Shown piece by piece: positions 48,597 through 59,649 of a stretch of 64,000 nucleotides of DNA; the stretch's first letter is position 1, and each line of letters starts with the position of its first letter. The notes beneath the pieces were generated by a model that saw only the letters and a list, made by a program, of their open reading frames with translations, did not search any database and was not told the origin of the DNA. The DNA is from Virgifigura sp964551315 (lineage in GTDB: Bacteria > Pseudomonadota > Alphaproteobacteria > Dongiales > Dongiaceae). Made by a program: the position numbers and the translations under genes. The stretch spans positions 1 to 64,000 of the forward strand of contig CAZKCM010000011.1 of the NCBI GenBank assembly GCA_964551315.1, written 5' to 3'.

Positions 48597-50126
48597 GTAG
48601 CCCATCGGTGTCGTCGACGCCATCAGCAGGTCCAGCGCGAGCTGGAGCATCGTGACGACCGGATACCAGCGCAGCTCCGGCGACACGTCCGGACCGCGCG
48701 GCGGCACCATCCAGTCCGGCCGGCGATAGAGGTAGCGATGGTCGAAGAAGGTGACCGCGTCGCTCGCATATTGCAGGTAGAGGATGCGTATCGGGCCCCA
48801 GCCGCCCTCCGGCCGGCCGGACAGCCCGTTCTGGTTCATGAACCGGATGAGTGAGCCGTCCCGGAATCGCGGGAGCCATGCCGGGGAGCCGGCGTTCCGC
48901 TCCGTCGTGGCCCAGCGCCAGATCCGGCTCGTGAAGGGCGGACCGCTCCATAAGGCGCCGTGGATCGGATCCTCGAGAATCTCGAACAGCTCCGCCGACC
49001 GCTCGGAGTTCATGGCGCCGAGGCTGAGGCCGTGCAGGTAGAGCTTTGGCCGCCTGTCCTTCGGAAGCGTGGTCCAGTAGCCGTAGATCCGCGAGAACAG
49101 GGCGCGCGCGCCCGCCTCGCCAAAGCCCGGCTGCACCAGCAGCGAGATCGGGCTGGCCAGGTAGGAGTACTGCATTGCGACGGTGGCGACGTTGCCGTGT
49201 TGCAGATACTCGACGCTGTCGATCGCGCCCGGATCGACCCAGCCCGACCCGGTCGGCGTGACGACGACGAGCAGGGACCGGTCGAAGGCGCCCGTGCGCT
49301 TCAGCTCCTCAAGCGCGAGCGTCGCGCGCTGCTCCGGGGTCTCGGCGGAGCGCAGGCCCACATAGACCCGGATTGGCTCGAGCGCGTCTTGGCCGGATAT
49401 GGCGCTGATATCGCGGGCGCTCGGTCCGGAGGCGACGAATTCGCGGCCGGCCCGCCCAAGCTCCTCCCAGCGCAGGAGCGAAGCGGGGCTGCCCGACCTC
49501 AGCGCCGATTTCGGCTGCGGGGCCGTGGGCTCGATCAGGGCATCGTATTGCTGGGCCGTGGAGTCGACGACGCGCAGCGAGACCCGGAAGAAGACCTCGC
49601 TGGCGAGCGACCAGAACAGAAGCAGCGCGGCGACGGCTCCGATCACATTGGCGGCCCGTCGCGGCGCGAAGCGACGAGCATGCCCGGCGCTGCGGCGCAT
49701 GGCCAGCGCAAAGAGCCGGGCCAGCCCCAGCAGCAGGAGAAAGATCGCCGCCGCCACGATGCAAACCGTGATCGGGTGTCCGCTCGCGACCGGATCGAGT
49801 TCCATCCGCGTACGGATCGAGTTCTGCCATTCGGCGCTGCGCCATAGGAACGCAGCCGCCGTCACCGCGCACAGGACGGCGATGACGCGGTTGGCGATGT
49901 CGAGAGCGCGGTCGCGGGGGACCGGAAGCTCCATGTAGCGCCATAGCCAGCGCAAGAAGACGCCCGCGCCGTAGCCGACGGCGAATACGGACCCACCGAG
50001 GACGCCCTGGGTGACGGCGGTTCGGGGCACCAGGGTGGGCGTCAGGGATGCGGCGAAGAACAGCGTTCCCAGGATCAGCCCCGTCCCGGACAGCGAGCGC
50101 CACAATCCCACGGGCCAGCGTGTCAC
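48456..50126 (-). CDS. Alpha/beta-hydrolase family membrane protein (Abhydrolase_9 type), frameshifted near the end
   Basis: A protein of 556 residues as read. The N-terminal half has about four or five membrane helices, beginning with ILGTLFFAASLTPTLVPRTA. The second half is an alpha/beta-hydrolase domain with IRVYVGLRSAETPEQRATLA near residue 250, VVVTPTGSGWVDPGAIDSVE near 285 and the nucleophile elbow LYLHGLSLGAMNSERSAE near 362. The last conserved block is MASTTPMGYG, after which this frame becomes Cys/Arg/Gly-rich and unrelated; the expected ending lies in another frame (48422-48596). If the shift is real, the last 57 or so residues are lost but the catalytic Ser remains. The gene is single, divergent from nothing coding upstream. 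Confidence 0.85.
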   Translation of the reverse strand: MTRWPVGLWRSLSGTGLILGTLFFAASLTPTLVPRTAVTQGVLGGSVFAVGYGAGVFLRWLWRYMELPVPRDRALDIANRVIAVLCAVTAAAFLWRSAEWQNSIRTRMELDPVASGHPITVCIVAAAIFLLLLGLARLFALAMRRSAGHARRFAPRRAANVIGAVAALLLFWSLASEVFFRVSLRVVDSTAQQYDALIEPTAPQPKSALRSGSPASLLRWEELGRAGREFVASGPSARDISAISGQDALEPIRVYVGLRSAETPEQRATLALEELKRTGAFDRSLLVVVTPTGSGWVDPGAIDSVEYLQHGNVATVAMQYSYLASPISLLVQPGFGEAGARALFSRIYGYWTTLPKDRRPKLYLHGLSLGAMNSERSAELFEILEDPIHGALWSGPPFTSRIWRWATTERNAGSPAWLPRFRDGSLIRFMNQNGLSGRPEGGWGPIRILYLQYASDAVTFFDHRYLYRRPDWMVPPRGPDVSPELRWYPVVTMLQLALDLLMASTTPMGYGACLCAGALCRRVADTHGCDRMVARPDRRVEGASDPGGGGGHRRTR

Positions 50127-50496
50127 GCCCTGTCCCCTCCTTAGGGAGCGTACGAGACCCTATGATTGCCGCCTTTGCGGATTGTTCAATGCCTTGCGAC
50201 CGTCTCGCCCGCTGCGCGAACTGTGCCGCGGCGTATTATCCGGCGAGAGCAGAGTGCATGGCCCGGCCTTCGGGTGGTCTTACGGGTCGCCTAGTGCAAA
50301 GCCCAGATCGCCTGTCTGGCCAACGCGCCGGCATCTCCTAGCCCGGCACGGAACATTTCCGCATCGCCGTGGACTCTGCTTCAAACTCTGACGCAAGTGC
50401 CTCGGGCTTTGCCCGAAAGTCCGTTCAGGGCGCTGACTGGGAAACGAGCTTCAAGGTTTCCCAATCATTGCTGCAGTGATCACCGACCGGAACGGA
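50127..50496. other. Intergenic region between gyrB and the hydrolase gene
   Basis: The 370 bases hold short frames with no support. Two inverted repeats lie close to the gyrB end: TGGGAAAC with GTTTCCCA (50438-50463, ten-base loop) and TCGGGC-TTT-GCCCGA (50402-50416). On the minus strand neither is followed by a T-run, so either could be an mRNA 3' end structure or part of a Rho-dependent stop. I see nothing else. Confidence 0.4.
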
Positions 50497-52938
<2,442 letters not shown>

Positions 52939-53014
52939 TCTGTCCTCATCCAACTTCGTCACACGCGCCGAAGACGTCGGCGCGAGGGCCGCCACCATGG
53001 GCGATCATCGGCGT

Positions 53015-54262
53015 TCACCGGGGGGTGATGACCGCGTCGCGGACGCGGAAGAACTGCGCCCGATCCCCCAAGGGGTGAAACAACTCTTCTTCGGTTCCCG
53101 TCAGCCAGGCCTGCGCGCCCACCGCCAGCACCGCTTCGAACAGCGCCTCCCGCCGCGATGGGTCGAGATGGGCCGCCACCTCGTCGAGCAGAAGGACCGG
53201 CGCTGCGCCCCGCGCCGCCGTTTGCAGCCGCGCGTGGGCAAGCACGATCGAGATCAGCAGCGCCTTCTGCTCGCCGGTCGAGCAATCGGCCGCCGGCATG
53301 CCCTTGGCGAGATGCACCACCGCCAGATCGCTGCGGTGAGGTCCGACGGCCGCGCCGCCCGTCTCGGCGTCGCGCGGCCGCATCTCCGCGAGGCGCGCCC
53401 GAAGGCGGTCCTCCGCCGCCAGCGCCGGCATCTCGTCGAGCCAGGATTCCACCAGGCCCTCAACGCGCAGACTCGCCTTGGGAAAAGGGCCCGCGCCCTC
53501 GGCGATGGCGCGATCGAGACGCGCCGCCAGGTCCCGGCGCGCGGCGGCGATGGCCACGCCGCGGGCCGCGATCTGTTCCTCGAGCGCGGCGATCCAGGCG
53601 CCGTCCCCCCGGATCACGCCGCGGAGCAGACGCGCCCGTTCGCGCAGCGCGTGCTCATAGGCCGCCACCCGCGAGGCGTGGTCCGGGTCGAAGCCGTAGA
53701 CCAGCCGGTCGAGGAACCGCCGCCGGGCGCCCGCACCCTCAAGGAACAGGCGGTCCATCTGCGGTGTCAGCCAGACCACGCCGAGCAGCTCGGCGAGCGG
53801 TGCCTGGCCGCGGACGAAATCGCCGTCGATCTTCACCAGCCGCCGGTCGCGCCCCGGCTCGGCCGCCGCGTCGCGCCCGGTGCCGATCTCGACCACGCCT
53901 TCCGGCCGGCTGACGCGGGCCGCTACGGCCCAAGCGGAGCCGGAAACGGCCCCGTCGTCGCCGGTTCCGTCCGCCGGCGGGCGCCGCCGGTCGATGGCAG
54001 CGAGGCCGGCATGGCGAAGCCCCCGGCCGGGCGCCAGGAAGGAGATCGCTTCCAGCAGATTGGTCTTGCCCGCGCCGTTGGGCCCGGTCAACACCACCGG
54101 CCGCGAATCGACCTCCAGGACAGCGCGCTCGTAGCAGCGAAAGTCGGTCAGCGCCAGACGCGCGAGTGCAACTCCGGGCGACGGGGCGGCGCATTCCGCC
54201 CGGCGGCCAGTCTCTTCTGCATATGGCGCGCCGCAAACCTGCTGATACGGTGACGTCAGAAT
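53015..54262 (-). CDS. recF: DNA repair and replication protein RecF, start codon unusual
   Basis: An SMC-like ATPase that loads RecA at gaps. Walker A is VLTGPNGAGKTNLLEAISF, the signature is ADCSTGEQKALLISIV and Walker B is PVLLLDEVAAHLDP. The family N-terminus is present in frame upstream of the first GTG (54097): LARLALTDFRCYERAVLEVD leads straight into Walker A. No ATG, GTG or TTG occurs in that frame before it. The best candidate start is an ATT at 54262, seven bases after GGAGG (54270-54274); a CTG at 54259 is next. The end at 53015 is clear. If the ATT is right the protein has 415 residues, a little longer than usual. A sequencing error is the alternative. Confidence 0.85.
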   Translation of the reverse strand: MLTSPYQQVCGAPYAEETGRRAECAAPSPGVALARLALTDFRCYERAVLEVDSRPVVLTGPNGAGKTNLLEAISFLAPGRGLRHAGLAAIDRRRPPADGTGDDGAVSGSAWAVAARVSRPEGVVEIGTGRDAAAEPGRDRRLVKIDGDFVRGQAPLAELLGVVWLTPQMDRLFLEGAGARRRFLDRLVYGFDPDHASRVAAYEHALRERARLLRGVIRGDGAWIAALEEQIAARGVAIAAARRDLAARLDRAIAEGAGPFPKASLRVEGLVESWLDEMPALAAEDRLRARLAEMRPRDAETGGAAVGPHRSDLAVVHLAKGMPAADCSTGEQKALLISIVLAHARLQTAARGAAPVLLLDEVAAHLDPSRREALFEAVLAVGAQAWLTGTEEELFHPLGDRAQFFRVRDAVITPR

Positions 54263-54296
54263 CGATTGGCCTCCAGGAGTCCGACTTAGGCCGAGC

Positions 54297-55415
54297 CTAG
54301 ACCCGCATCGGCATCAGAACGTAAAGGGCGCTGGGGTCGGCTGCATCGCGCACCAGCGTCGGCGATGCGGCGTCGGCCATGGCAAACTGTGCGCCATCGC
54401 CTTCAATCTGGTGAGTGATGTCCAATAGATAGCGAGCGTTGAAGCCGATTTCGATACCCTCGCCCTTAAAATTCACCTCGAGCTCCTCGGTGGCACTGCC
54501 GTTCTCGGGGCTCGTCGCCGAGAGAACCAGCATGTCGTCCTTGATGCTCAATTTGACGGCCCGGGACTTCTCGCTGGAGATGGTGGAAACGCGGTCGACG
54601 GCTTCGGCGAAGCTCTTCCTGTCGACCTCCATCACCTTGTCGTTTCCTGTCGGAATCACGCGCTGATAGTCAGGGAAGGTCCCGTCGATCAGCTTCGAGG
54701 TCAGCACGACGTCGTCGAAACTGAAGCGGATCCGCGCATCGGACAGGGCGACCTCGATCGTCTCGCTCGCCTCCTCGATCAGCTTGCGCAGCTCGCCGAC
54801 CGTCTTGCGCGGGACGATGACGCCCGGCATCTCCTCGGCGCCTGCGGGCAACGGCCGCTCGACCCGGGCCAGCCGGTGACCGTCGGTCGCCACCGCGCGC
54901 AGCATGTGCGCGCCGTCGACGACGGCGGCATGGAGATAGATGCCGTTGAGGTAGTAGCGCGTCTCTTCGGTCGAGATCGCGAACCGGGTCCGGTCGATGA
55001 GGCGGCGCATCTCGTTCGCCGTGAGGGTGAACCGATGCGGCAGTTCCCCGGCGCCCATCGCCGGGAAGTCTTCCTTGGGCAGCGTGGCGAGGGTGAACCG
55101 CGAGCGGCCGGCGCGCAGGCTGAGCTGGCCGCTGTCGCCGCTGCTCTCCAGCTGGATCTGCGCGCCCTCGGGCAGCTTTCGGACGATGTCGTAGAGCGTA
55201 TGCGCCGGCACCGTCGTCGCCCCGCCGTCGGCCACCATCGCCGGCACCTTCTCGATGATCGTGAGGTCCATGTCGGTCGCGATCAGGCCGAGCGTCCCGT
55301 CGGATGCATCGAGCAGCACGTTCGACAGGATCGGAATGGTATTCCGGCGCTCGACCACGCTCTGCACATGCGCCAGCGACTTGAGGAGGGCGCTCCGTTC
55401 GAGAGTGAGTTTCAT
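54297..55415 (-). CDS. dnaN: DNA polymerase III beta subunit (sliding clamp)
   Basis: A 372-residue ring-forming clamp that tethers the replicative polymerase to DNA. The sequence starts MKLTLERSALLKSLAHVQSV and carries RRNTIPILSNVLLDASDGTL near residue 22, LPKEDFPAMGAGE near 112, FAISTEETRYYLNGIYLHAA near 142, and the C-terminal VRDAADPSALYVLMPMRV. Length is standard. Together with dnaA upstream and recF downstream it forms the usual replication block. Its leader holds an extended -10 promoter element. Confidence 0.97.
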   Translation of the reverse strand: MKLTLERSALLKSLAHVQSVVERRNTIPILSNVLLDASDGTLGLIATDMDLTIIEKVPAMVADGGATTVPAHTLYDIVRKLPEGAQIQLESSGDSGQLSLRAGRSRFTLATLPKEDFPAMGAGELPHRFTLTANEMRRLIDRTRFAISTEETRYYLNGIYLHAAVVDGAHMLRAVATDGHRLARVERPLPAGAEEMPGVIVPRKTVGELRKLIEEASETIEVALSDARIRFSFDDVVLTSKLIDGTFPDYQRVIPTGNDKVMEVDRKSFAEAVDRVSTISSEKSRAVKLSIKDDMLVLSATSPENGSATEELEVNFKGEGIEIGFNARYLLDITHQIEGDGAQFAMADAASPTLVRDAADPSALYVLMPMRV

Positions 55416-55727
55416 GGGTCTACTAGGATCTTCAAAGGGTCAAAGGTCGAAGCGTCCCCGAGCCGCGGCCGGCGCGGCCCGAAACGGATTTCTGCGGCAT
55501 CTTGCCGGTATGCGCGATGCCAGCCGGAGCGGCCCGCCGGATGAGGGCGCTGCTCCATGAAGCATTATATCAGAAGGCGGTCGGAAGGTAAGAAATTTGC
55601 GTCGAAGATGCCGGGCCGGCAGGCTTCCGATGCCCGATGGTCCGCCGCGACCGGATCGCGAGCGAAGAAGGCCTGGGACCGGCCCGGCATCGGTCGCTCA
55701 GGCCGAGCAATGAGCCTCGCGCCGCCC
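55416..55727. other. Intergenic region between dnaA and dnaN
   Basis: The 312 bases contain no gene. A perfect TATAAT with an upstream TG (55564-55572, minus strand) is the only element I recognise. No cluster of DnaA boxes (TTATCCACA) is visible. Confidence 0.5.
55564..55572 (-). promoter_or_regulatory. Extended -10 promoter ahead of dnaN
   Basis: On the minus strand TGATATAAT provides a perfect -10 hexamer and the TG of an extended -10 element. The -35 region is weak. A start near 55557 would give a leader of about 140 bases to the dnaN ATG at 55415. It would let dnaN and recF be expressed apart from dnaA. Confidence 0.6.
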
Positions 55728-57164
55728 CTATCCCTCGAGCATGCGGCGCAGCAGCTCGACATCCTCGGAGAAGCTGTGATCGGTCGCGCGCAGTTCCTCG
55801 ACCTTGCGCACGGCATGCATCACCGTGGTGTGGTCGCGCCCGCCGAACTTGCGGCCGATCTCGGGCAGGGAGCGCGAGGTGAGCTGCTTGGCGAGGTACA
55901 TCGCCACCTGGCGGGGGCGGGCGACCGCGCGGGCGCGCCGCGCCGAATGCATGTCGCCGATCTTGATGTTGAAGTGTTCGGCGACCCGCTTCTGGATCTC
56001 TTCGATCGTGACCCGCCGGTCATTGGCGCGCAGAAGGTCGTGCAATACCTCCTGCGTCGTCTCCAGGGTGATCGGCCGCCCCACCAGGGTGGCGTGCGCC
56101 ACGATCCGGTTCAGCGCACCTTCCAGTTCGCGAACGTTGGAGGTGATCTTGTGGGCGAGGAACTCGAGAACCTTGGTCGGGATCTCGACGTGAAGGTTTT
56201 CTGCCTTCGACTGGAGGATGCCGAGTCGCAGCTCGTAGGTGGTGGGGTGGATGTCGGCCACCAGCCCCCAACCAAGGCGGGAGCGCATCCGCTCCTCCAG
56301 CCCTTCGAGGTCGGAGGGCGACTTGTCGGCGGAGATCACGACCTGGCGGTTCTGATCGACGAGCGCGTTGAAGGTGTGGAAGAACTCCTCCTGGGTCGAG
56401 TCCTTGCCGCTGATGAACTGAACGTCGTCGATCATCAGCACGTCGACCGAGCGGAACTGCTCCTTGAAGGCCATGGTGTTCTTGTGCCGCAGCGCGCGGA
56501 TGAACTGGTACATGAACTTCTCGGCCGACAGGTAGATGACGCGGCGGCCGGGGGTGCGCCGCTTGATGTGCCAAGCGATGGCGTGCATCAGATGGGTCTT
56601 GCCGAGGCCGACCCCGCCATAGAGGAACAGAGGGTTGAACGGCACCGTCTTGGCCTCGGCGACGCGCCGCGCCGCGGCGTAGGCCAGTTCGTTCGATTTG
56701 CCGACGACGAAGTTGTCAAAGGTGAAGCGCGGGTCGAGCGGCGCGCTGACGTCCTCCTGCGTGCCGCCGTTGATCCCGAGCGACGCGGCGGGAGCCAAAG
56801 CGGTCGTGTCCTCGGCGACGGCGCCGTCGCCCGTCGCGGAGAAGCCCGTGGGGACCGCCACGGAATCGGACGGGATGGCCCGGGCGAGCTGCGGGCGGCC
56901 GCTGTCGACCACGACCTCGACGGCGCGAATCTCCGGGTTCTCGCCCGACCACAGCGCCCGCAACCGGTCGCCGTAATGCGAGACGATCCAGTCGCGCATG
57001 AAACGCGTCGGAACGGCGACACGGATCTCCGAACCGCGATGCCCGACCAGCGTCAGTGGCTTGAGCCAGCTTCGGAACGCCGCCTCCCCGAACTCAGCTC
57101 GAAGCCGTCCGCGAACACGGGCCCATTGCGCGTTGATCTGGGCATCGAGTCCGTCGGTCTTCAT
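55728..57164 (-). CDS. dnaA: Chromosomal replication initiator DnaA
   Basis: A 478-residue AAA+ initiator that binds DnaA boxes and opens the origin. Domain I is at the N-terminus (WLKPLTLVGHRG). Domain II is a variable linker. The AAA+ domain has Walker A FLYGGVGLGKTHLMHAIAW, Walker B VDVLMIDDVQFISGK and sensor regions. Domain IV holds the helix-turn-helix with signature GRDHTTVMHAVRKVEEL. The ATG at 57164 follows GGAGGGGG; in-frame ATGs at 57194 and 57206 precede a glycine run and are less likely. No DnaA-box cluster is near, so the origin itself is probably elsewhere, as in several alphaproteobacteria. Confidence 0.97.
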   Translation of the reverse strand: MKTDGLDAQINAQWARVRGRLRAEFGEAAFRSWLKPLTLVGHRGSEIRVAVPTRFMRDWIVSHYGDRLRALWSGENPEIRAVEVVVDSGRPQLARAIPSDSVAVPTGFSATGDGAVAEDTTALAPAASLGINGGTQEDVSAPLDPRFTFDNFVVGKSNELAYAAARRVAEAKTVPFNPLFLYGGVGLGKTHLMHAIAWHIKRRTPGRRVIYLSAEKFMYQFIRALRHKNTMAFKEQFRSVDVLMIDDVQFISGKDSTQEEFFHTFNALVDQNRQVVISADKSPSDLEGLEERMRSRLGWGLVADIHPTTYELRLGILQSKAENLHVEIPTKVLEFLAHKITSNVRELEGALNRIVAHATLVGRPITLETTQEVLHDLLRANDRRVTIEEIQKRVAEHFNIKIGDMHSARRARAVARPRQVAMYLAKQLTSRSLPEIGRKFGGRDHTTVMHAVRKVEELRATDHSFSEDVELLRRMLEG

Positions 57165-57223
57165 GGCGCTGCCCCCTCCGCCTGATCCTGCCATGCCCTT
57201 CTGCATCTCGCCCTGAACCCGAT

Positions 57224-57640
57224 CTAGTCCTGAACCCAGGGCAAACCGGCCGCCTTCCAACCGCCAAGCCGGCCGCGATGGCGGTCGGCATCCAGCTTGC
57301 CTTCAAACCCGTCCGAGATGTTGTAGCAACGGCGGTATCCCGCGGCCGTCATTGCCTCTGCCGCCGCACGCGACCGCGCGCCGCTGCGGCACAAAAACAG
57401 CAACGGCGTGTCGTGCGACGGCACGACCTCGGCGAGACGGTCGGTGAAATCCGGATCCACGGCCATGGTCGGGAAATCCTGCCAGGAAAGCAGGATGGGT
57501 TTCTTTCCCAGGGCGGTCAGATCGGGAACACCGACGAACGTCCATTCCGGACGGCTACGTACGTCCACCAGGGTGGCATCCGCATCCCGGGCCAGCATGT
57601 CCCAGGCCTCGCTCGGGCGCAGATCCCCAGCATAGCTCAT
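57224..57640 (-). CDS. Rhodanese-like sulfurtransferase domain protein
   Basis: A 138-residue single-domain rhodanese. It starts MSYAGDLRPSEAWDMLARD, has the DVRSRPEWTFVGVPDL loop near residue 25, and the active-site Cys in LLFLCRSGARSRAAAEAMT near 82. The end shows RRCYNISDGFEGKLDADRHR and GGWKAAGLPW, typical of the type. It can move sulfane sulfur but its substrate is unknown. The ATG at 57640 matches the domain start; an upstream frame is low in support. It lies between rpsT and dnaA, an arrangement found in several Rhodospirillales. Confidence 0.92.
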   Translation of the reverse strand: MSYAGDLRPSEAWDMLARDADATLVDVRSRPEWTFVGVPDLTALGKKPILLSWQDFPTMAVDPDFTDRLAEVVPSHDTPLLFLCRSGARSRAAAEAMTAAGYRRCYNISDGFEGKLDADRHRGRLGGWKAAGLPWVQD

Positions 57641-58045
57641 CGCCGTTTGAAATCCTTCCGACTGACAGCCTGACGCCTTCGAACGCCAAAACTTCCCCGT
57701 CCCGCGGCGCCCCACCAACAGGTCCCCTAAACGACGCGGCGCAGGTTATGGTCAATCACAGAATCAGAAAATCACTCCAGTGACTTCCTGCGTCCGGGCA
57801 TGACCAATTGAATTGAGGACTAGGCCGCAAGTTTTACTTGCACATTACTTTAGTGCCTAACCCTGGAGCATCCTCCCGTCCACCGCGGGAGACTCTAACT
57901 CGCGGGACCCGGCCGTGGCAATATGATCGAAAAGAGAACGCAAGAAAAATACCATTCCCAGACCGACCCAAGCCGTCGCGACGCAGGCACGGTCGACCGC
58001 CGACGGCGCCGGGCCCGGATGCGATCGACGAACCGCCGCTGTGCC
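57641..58045. other. Intergenic region between rpsT and the rhodanese gene
   Basis: The 405 bases are clearly more AT-rich than average between about 57740 and 57960, with CAATTGAATTG near 57805 and several short inverted repeats. I looked for DnaA boxes and found no match to TTATCCACA or its complement. It probably holds the promoter of the rhodanese-dnaA unit. No gene is supported. Confidence 0.45.
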
Positions 58046-58306
58046 CTAAAGGCTGTTGACCCGCGCCGCCAGGCGCGACAGCTTGCGCGCCGCCGTGTTG
58101 CGGTGGAGCACGCCCTTCGTGACGCCGCGATGGATTTCCGGCTGCGCCTGGCGCAGCGCTTCCTGCGCGGCGGACTTGTCGCCGCCGGCGATCGCCGCCT
58201 CGACCTTCTTGATGAAGGTGCGCACGCGGCTCATGCGGGCGCGATTGATCTCCGTCCGCTTCTCGATCTGGCGAATGCGCTTCTTCGCCGACTTGTGGTG
58301 AGCCAT
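58046..58306 (-). CDS. rpsT: 30S ribosomal protein S20
   Basis: An 86-residue basic protein that binds 16S rRNA in the small subunit. The sequence MAHHKSAKKRIRQIEKRTEI at the start, RMSRVRTFIKKVEAAIAGGD in the middle and GVLHRNTAARKLSRLAARVN at the end are diagnostic. It has its own sigma-70 promoter at 58344-58373. It lies upstream of dnaA with the rhodanese gene in between, a common neighbourhood in this group. Confidence 0.98.
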   Translation of the reverse strand: MAHHKSAKKRIRQIEKRTEINRARMSRVRTFIKKVEAAIAGGDKSAAQEALRQAQPEIHRGVTKGVLHRNTAARKLSRLAARVNSL

Positions 58307-58343
58307 GCCAAACTCGCTTTCACTGAAATCCTGGGAGCGGCGG

Positions 58344-58373
58344 GTTATATCGCCCGATCCGCCCGCGCGTCAA
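58344..58373 (-). promoter_or_regulatory. Strong sigma-70 promoter of rpsT
   Basis: On the minus strand TTGACG (58373-58368) and TATAAC (58349-58344) are separated by 18 bases; each differs from consensus by one base. Transcription would begin near 58337, giving a leader of about 30 bases to the rpsT ATG. High activity is expected for a ribosomal protein gene. Confidence 0.8.
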
Positions 58374-58422
58374 GGTTCCGGCCGCCTTCGCCAGGCGCCC
58401 GGCCCGTCCCGCGGCGGGGCGC

Positions 58423-59199
58423 TCAACGGTTCCTGAAGCGGGGCTGCCGCTTCTCGACGAAGGCGGCCATGCCCTCCTTCTGGTCCTCGGTCCCGAAGGC
58501 GGCGTGGAAGAGACGCCGCTCGAACCGGATCCCTTCCGCGAGGGTCGTTTCGTAAGCCCGGTTCACTGCCTCTTTCGCCATCAGAACGATCGGCCGGGAC
58601 AGGTCGGCGATGCGTTCGGCGACCTTGAGGGCCTCGTCCAGCAGGCGATCCGCCGGCACGATCCGGCTCACCAGCCCCGCGCGCTCCGCCTCCTCGGCAT
58701 CCATCAGGCGGCCGGTCAGGCACATCTCCATCGCCTTGGCCTTGCCGACGACGCGTGTCAGGCGCTGGGTGCCGCCGGCGCCGGGCAGGATCCCCAACGT
58801 GATTTCCGGCTGGCCGAATTTCGCGGTGTCGGCGGCAAGGATGATGTCACACATCATCGCCACCTCGCAGCCGCCGCCGAGCGCGTATCCGGCGACCGCC
58901 GCGATCACCGGCTTGCGGCAATGGGCGACCCGCTCCCACCCCCGGGTGATGAAGTCCGACGTGTAGACGTCGACGAAGGAGCGGTCCTTCATCTCCTTGA
59001 TATCGGCCCCGGCGGCGAAGGCCTTCTCGCTGCCGGTGAGCACGATGGCGCCGACCTCCTCGTCCGCCTCGAACGCGTCGAGCGCGTGACCGAGCTCCGC
59101 GACGAGTGCGTCGGAGAGCGCGTTGAGCGCCGCCGGCCGGTTGAAAGTAACGAGGCCGACGCGGCCCTTCTTCTCGGCGATGATGTTCTGGTACGGCAT
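58423..59199 (-). CDS. Enoyl-CoA hydratase
   Basis: A 258-residue crotonase-fold enzyme that hydrates trans-2-enoyl-CoA in beta-oxidation. The oxyanion-hole regions are KAFAAGADIKEM near residue 58 and YALGGGCEVAMMCDIILA near 105. Both catalytic Glu residues are present, in GGGCEVAMMCD and FGQPEITLGILPGAGGTQRL near 128-147. The C-terminal MAAFVEKRQPRFRNR is standard. Length is normal. This gene next to mutM, ubiE and rpsT is a conserved alphaproteobacterial order. Confidence 0.95.
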   Translation of the reverse strand: MPYQNIIAEKKGRVGLVTFNRPAALNALSDALVAELGHALDAFEADEEVGAIVLTGSEKAFAAGADIKEMKDRSFVDVYTSDFITRGWERVAHCRKPVIAAVAGYALGGGCEVAMMCDIILAADTAKFGQPEITLGILPGAGGTQRLTRVVGKAKAMEMCLTGRLMDAEEAERAGLVSRIVPADRLLDEALKVAERIADLSRPIVLMAKEAVNRAYETTLAEGIRFERRLFHAAFGTEDQKEGMAAFVEKRQPRFRNR

Positions 59200-59271
59200 G
59201 GCGTCCCTCCGCGATCGGGCCGGCGCACACGACTCGTCCGGCCCCGGCGATTCACAAGCGATCCTAACGAC

Positions 59272-59634
59272 TCAATCCGGCGCCAGGGTGAAGCGGACGG
59301 TCAGCTCATCCTCGCCGCCGAGGAACTCCAGGCGAAGCTCCTCACCCTCGCGCCGGAAGCGACCTGGCCGTTCGGCGGTCCAGCCGAGTTGCGGCAGGGT
59401 TTCGGCATAGAAGGCAAGGACCTGTTCGCGCGTGACCGGGCCCGCCGCAAAGGCTTCGACGATGCGGCCGGTGGGCGCATCGAAGACGGTGCTGGCCGCC
59501 TCCACCTGCGACAGGCCGGGCATCAGCGGCAGATCCTCGACCCCGGCGACGAAGTCGCCGTTCTGCGCCGATTGCGCCGCCGCAGCGGCCAGCAGAAGCG
59601 CCGTCACAGCGGCGAAGGCGAGCTGGCGTAGCAT
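59272..59634 (-). CDS. Small secreted protein of unknown function
   Basis: A 120-residue protein with a signal peptide over about residues 1-20 (LAFAAVTALLLAAAAAQSAQ). The mature part reads as a small alpha/beta domain: DLPLMPGLSQVEAASTVFDA, then GRIVEAFAAGPVTREQVLAF, and LPQLGWTAERPGRFRREGEE and a final LTVRFTLAPD. I do not recognise a named family, although small periplasmic proteins with a LPQLGW-like motif occur in this position in related genomes. It lies 15 bases after mutM and is probably co-transcribed with it. Confidence 0.8.
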   Translation of the reverse strand: MLRQLAFAAVTALLLAAAAAQSAQNGDFVAGVEDLPLMPGLSQVEAASTVFDAPTGRIVEAFAAGPVTREQVLAFYAETLPQLGWTAERPGRFRREGEELRLEFLGGEDELTVRFTLAPD

Positions 59635-59649
59635 GGCGCCGTATGTATC

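Noticed and set aside
50162..50341. Cys-containing small frame (MIAAFADCSMPCDRLARCAN...) near the gyrB end
   Set aside because: No ribosome binding site, and the composition outside the Cys residues is not protein-like. It overlaps other equally unsupported frames.
50402..50463. Two hairpins after gyrB as Rho-independent terminators
   Set aside because: Neither has a T-run in the gyrB direction, so they remain possible 3' structures only.
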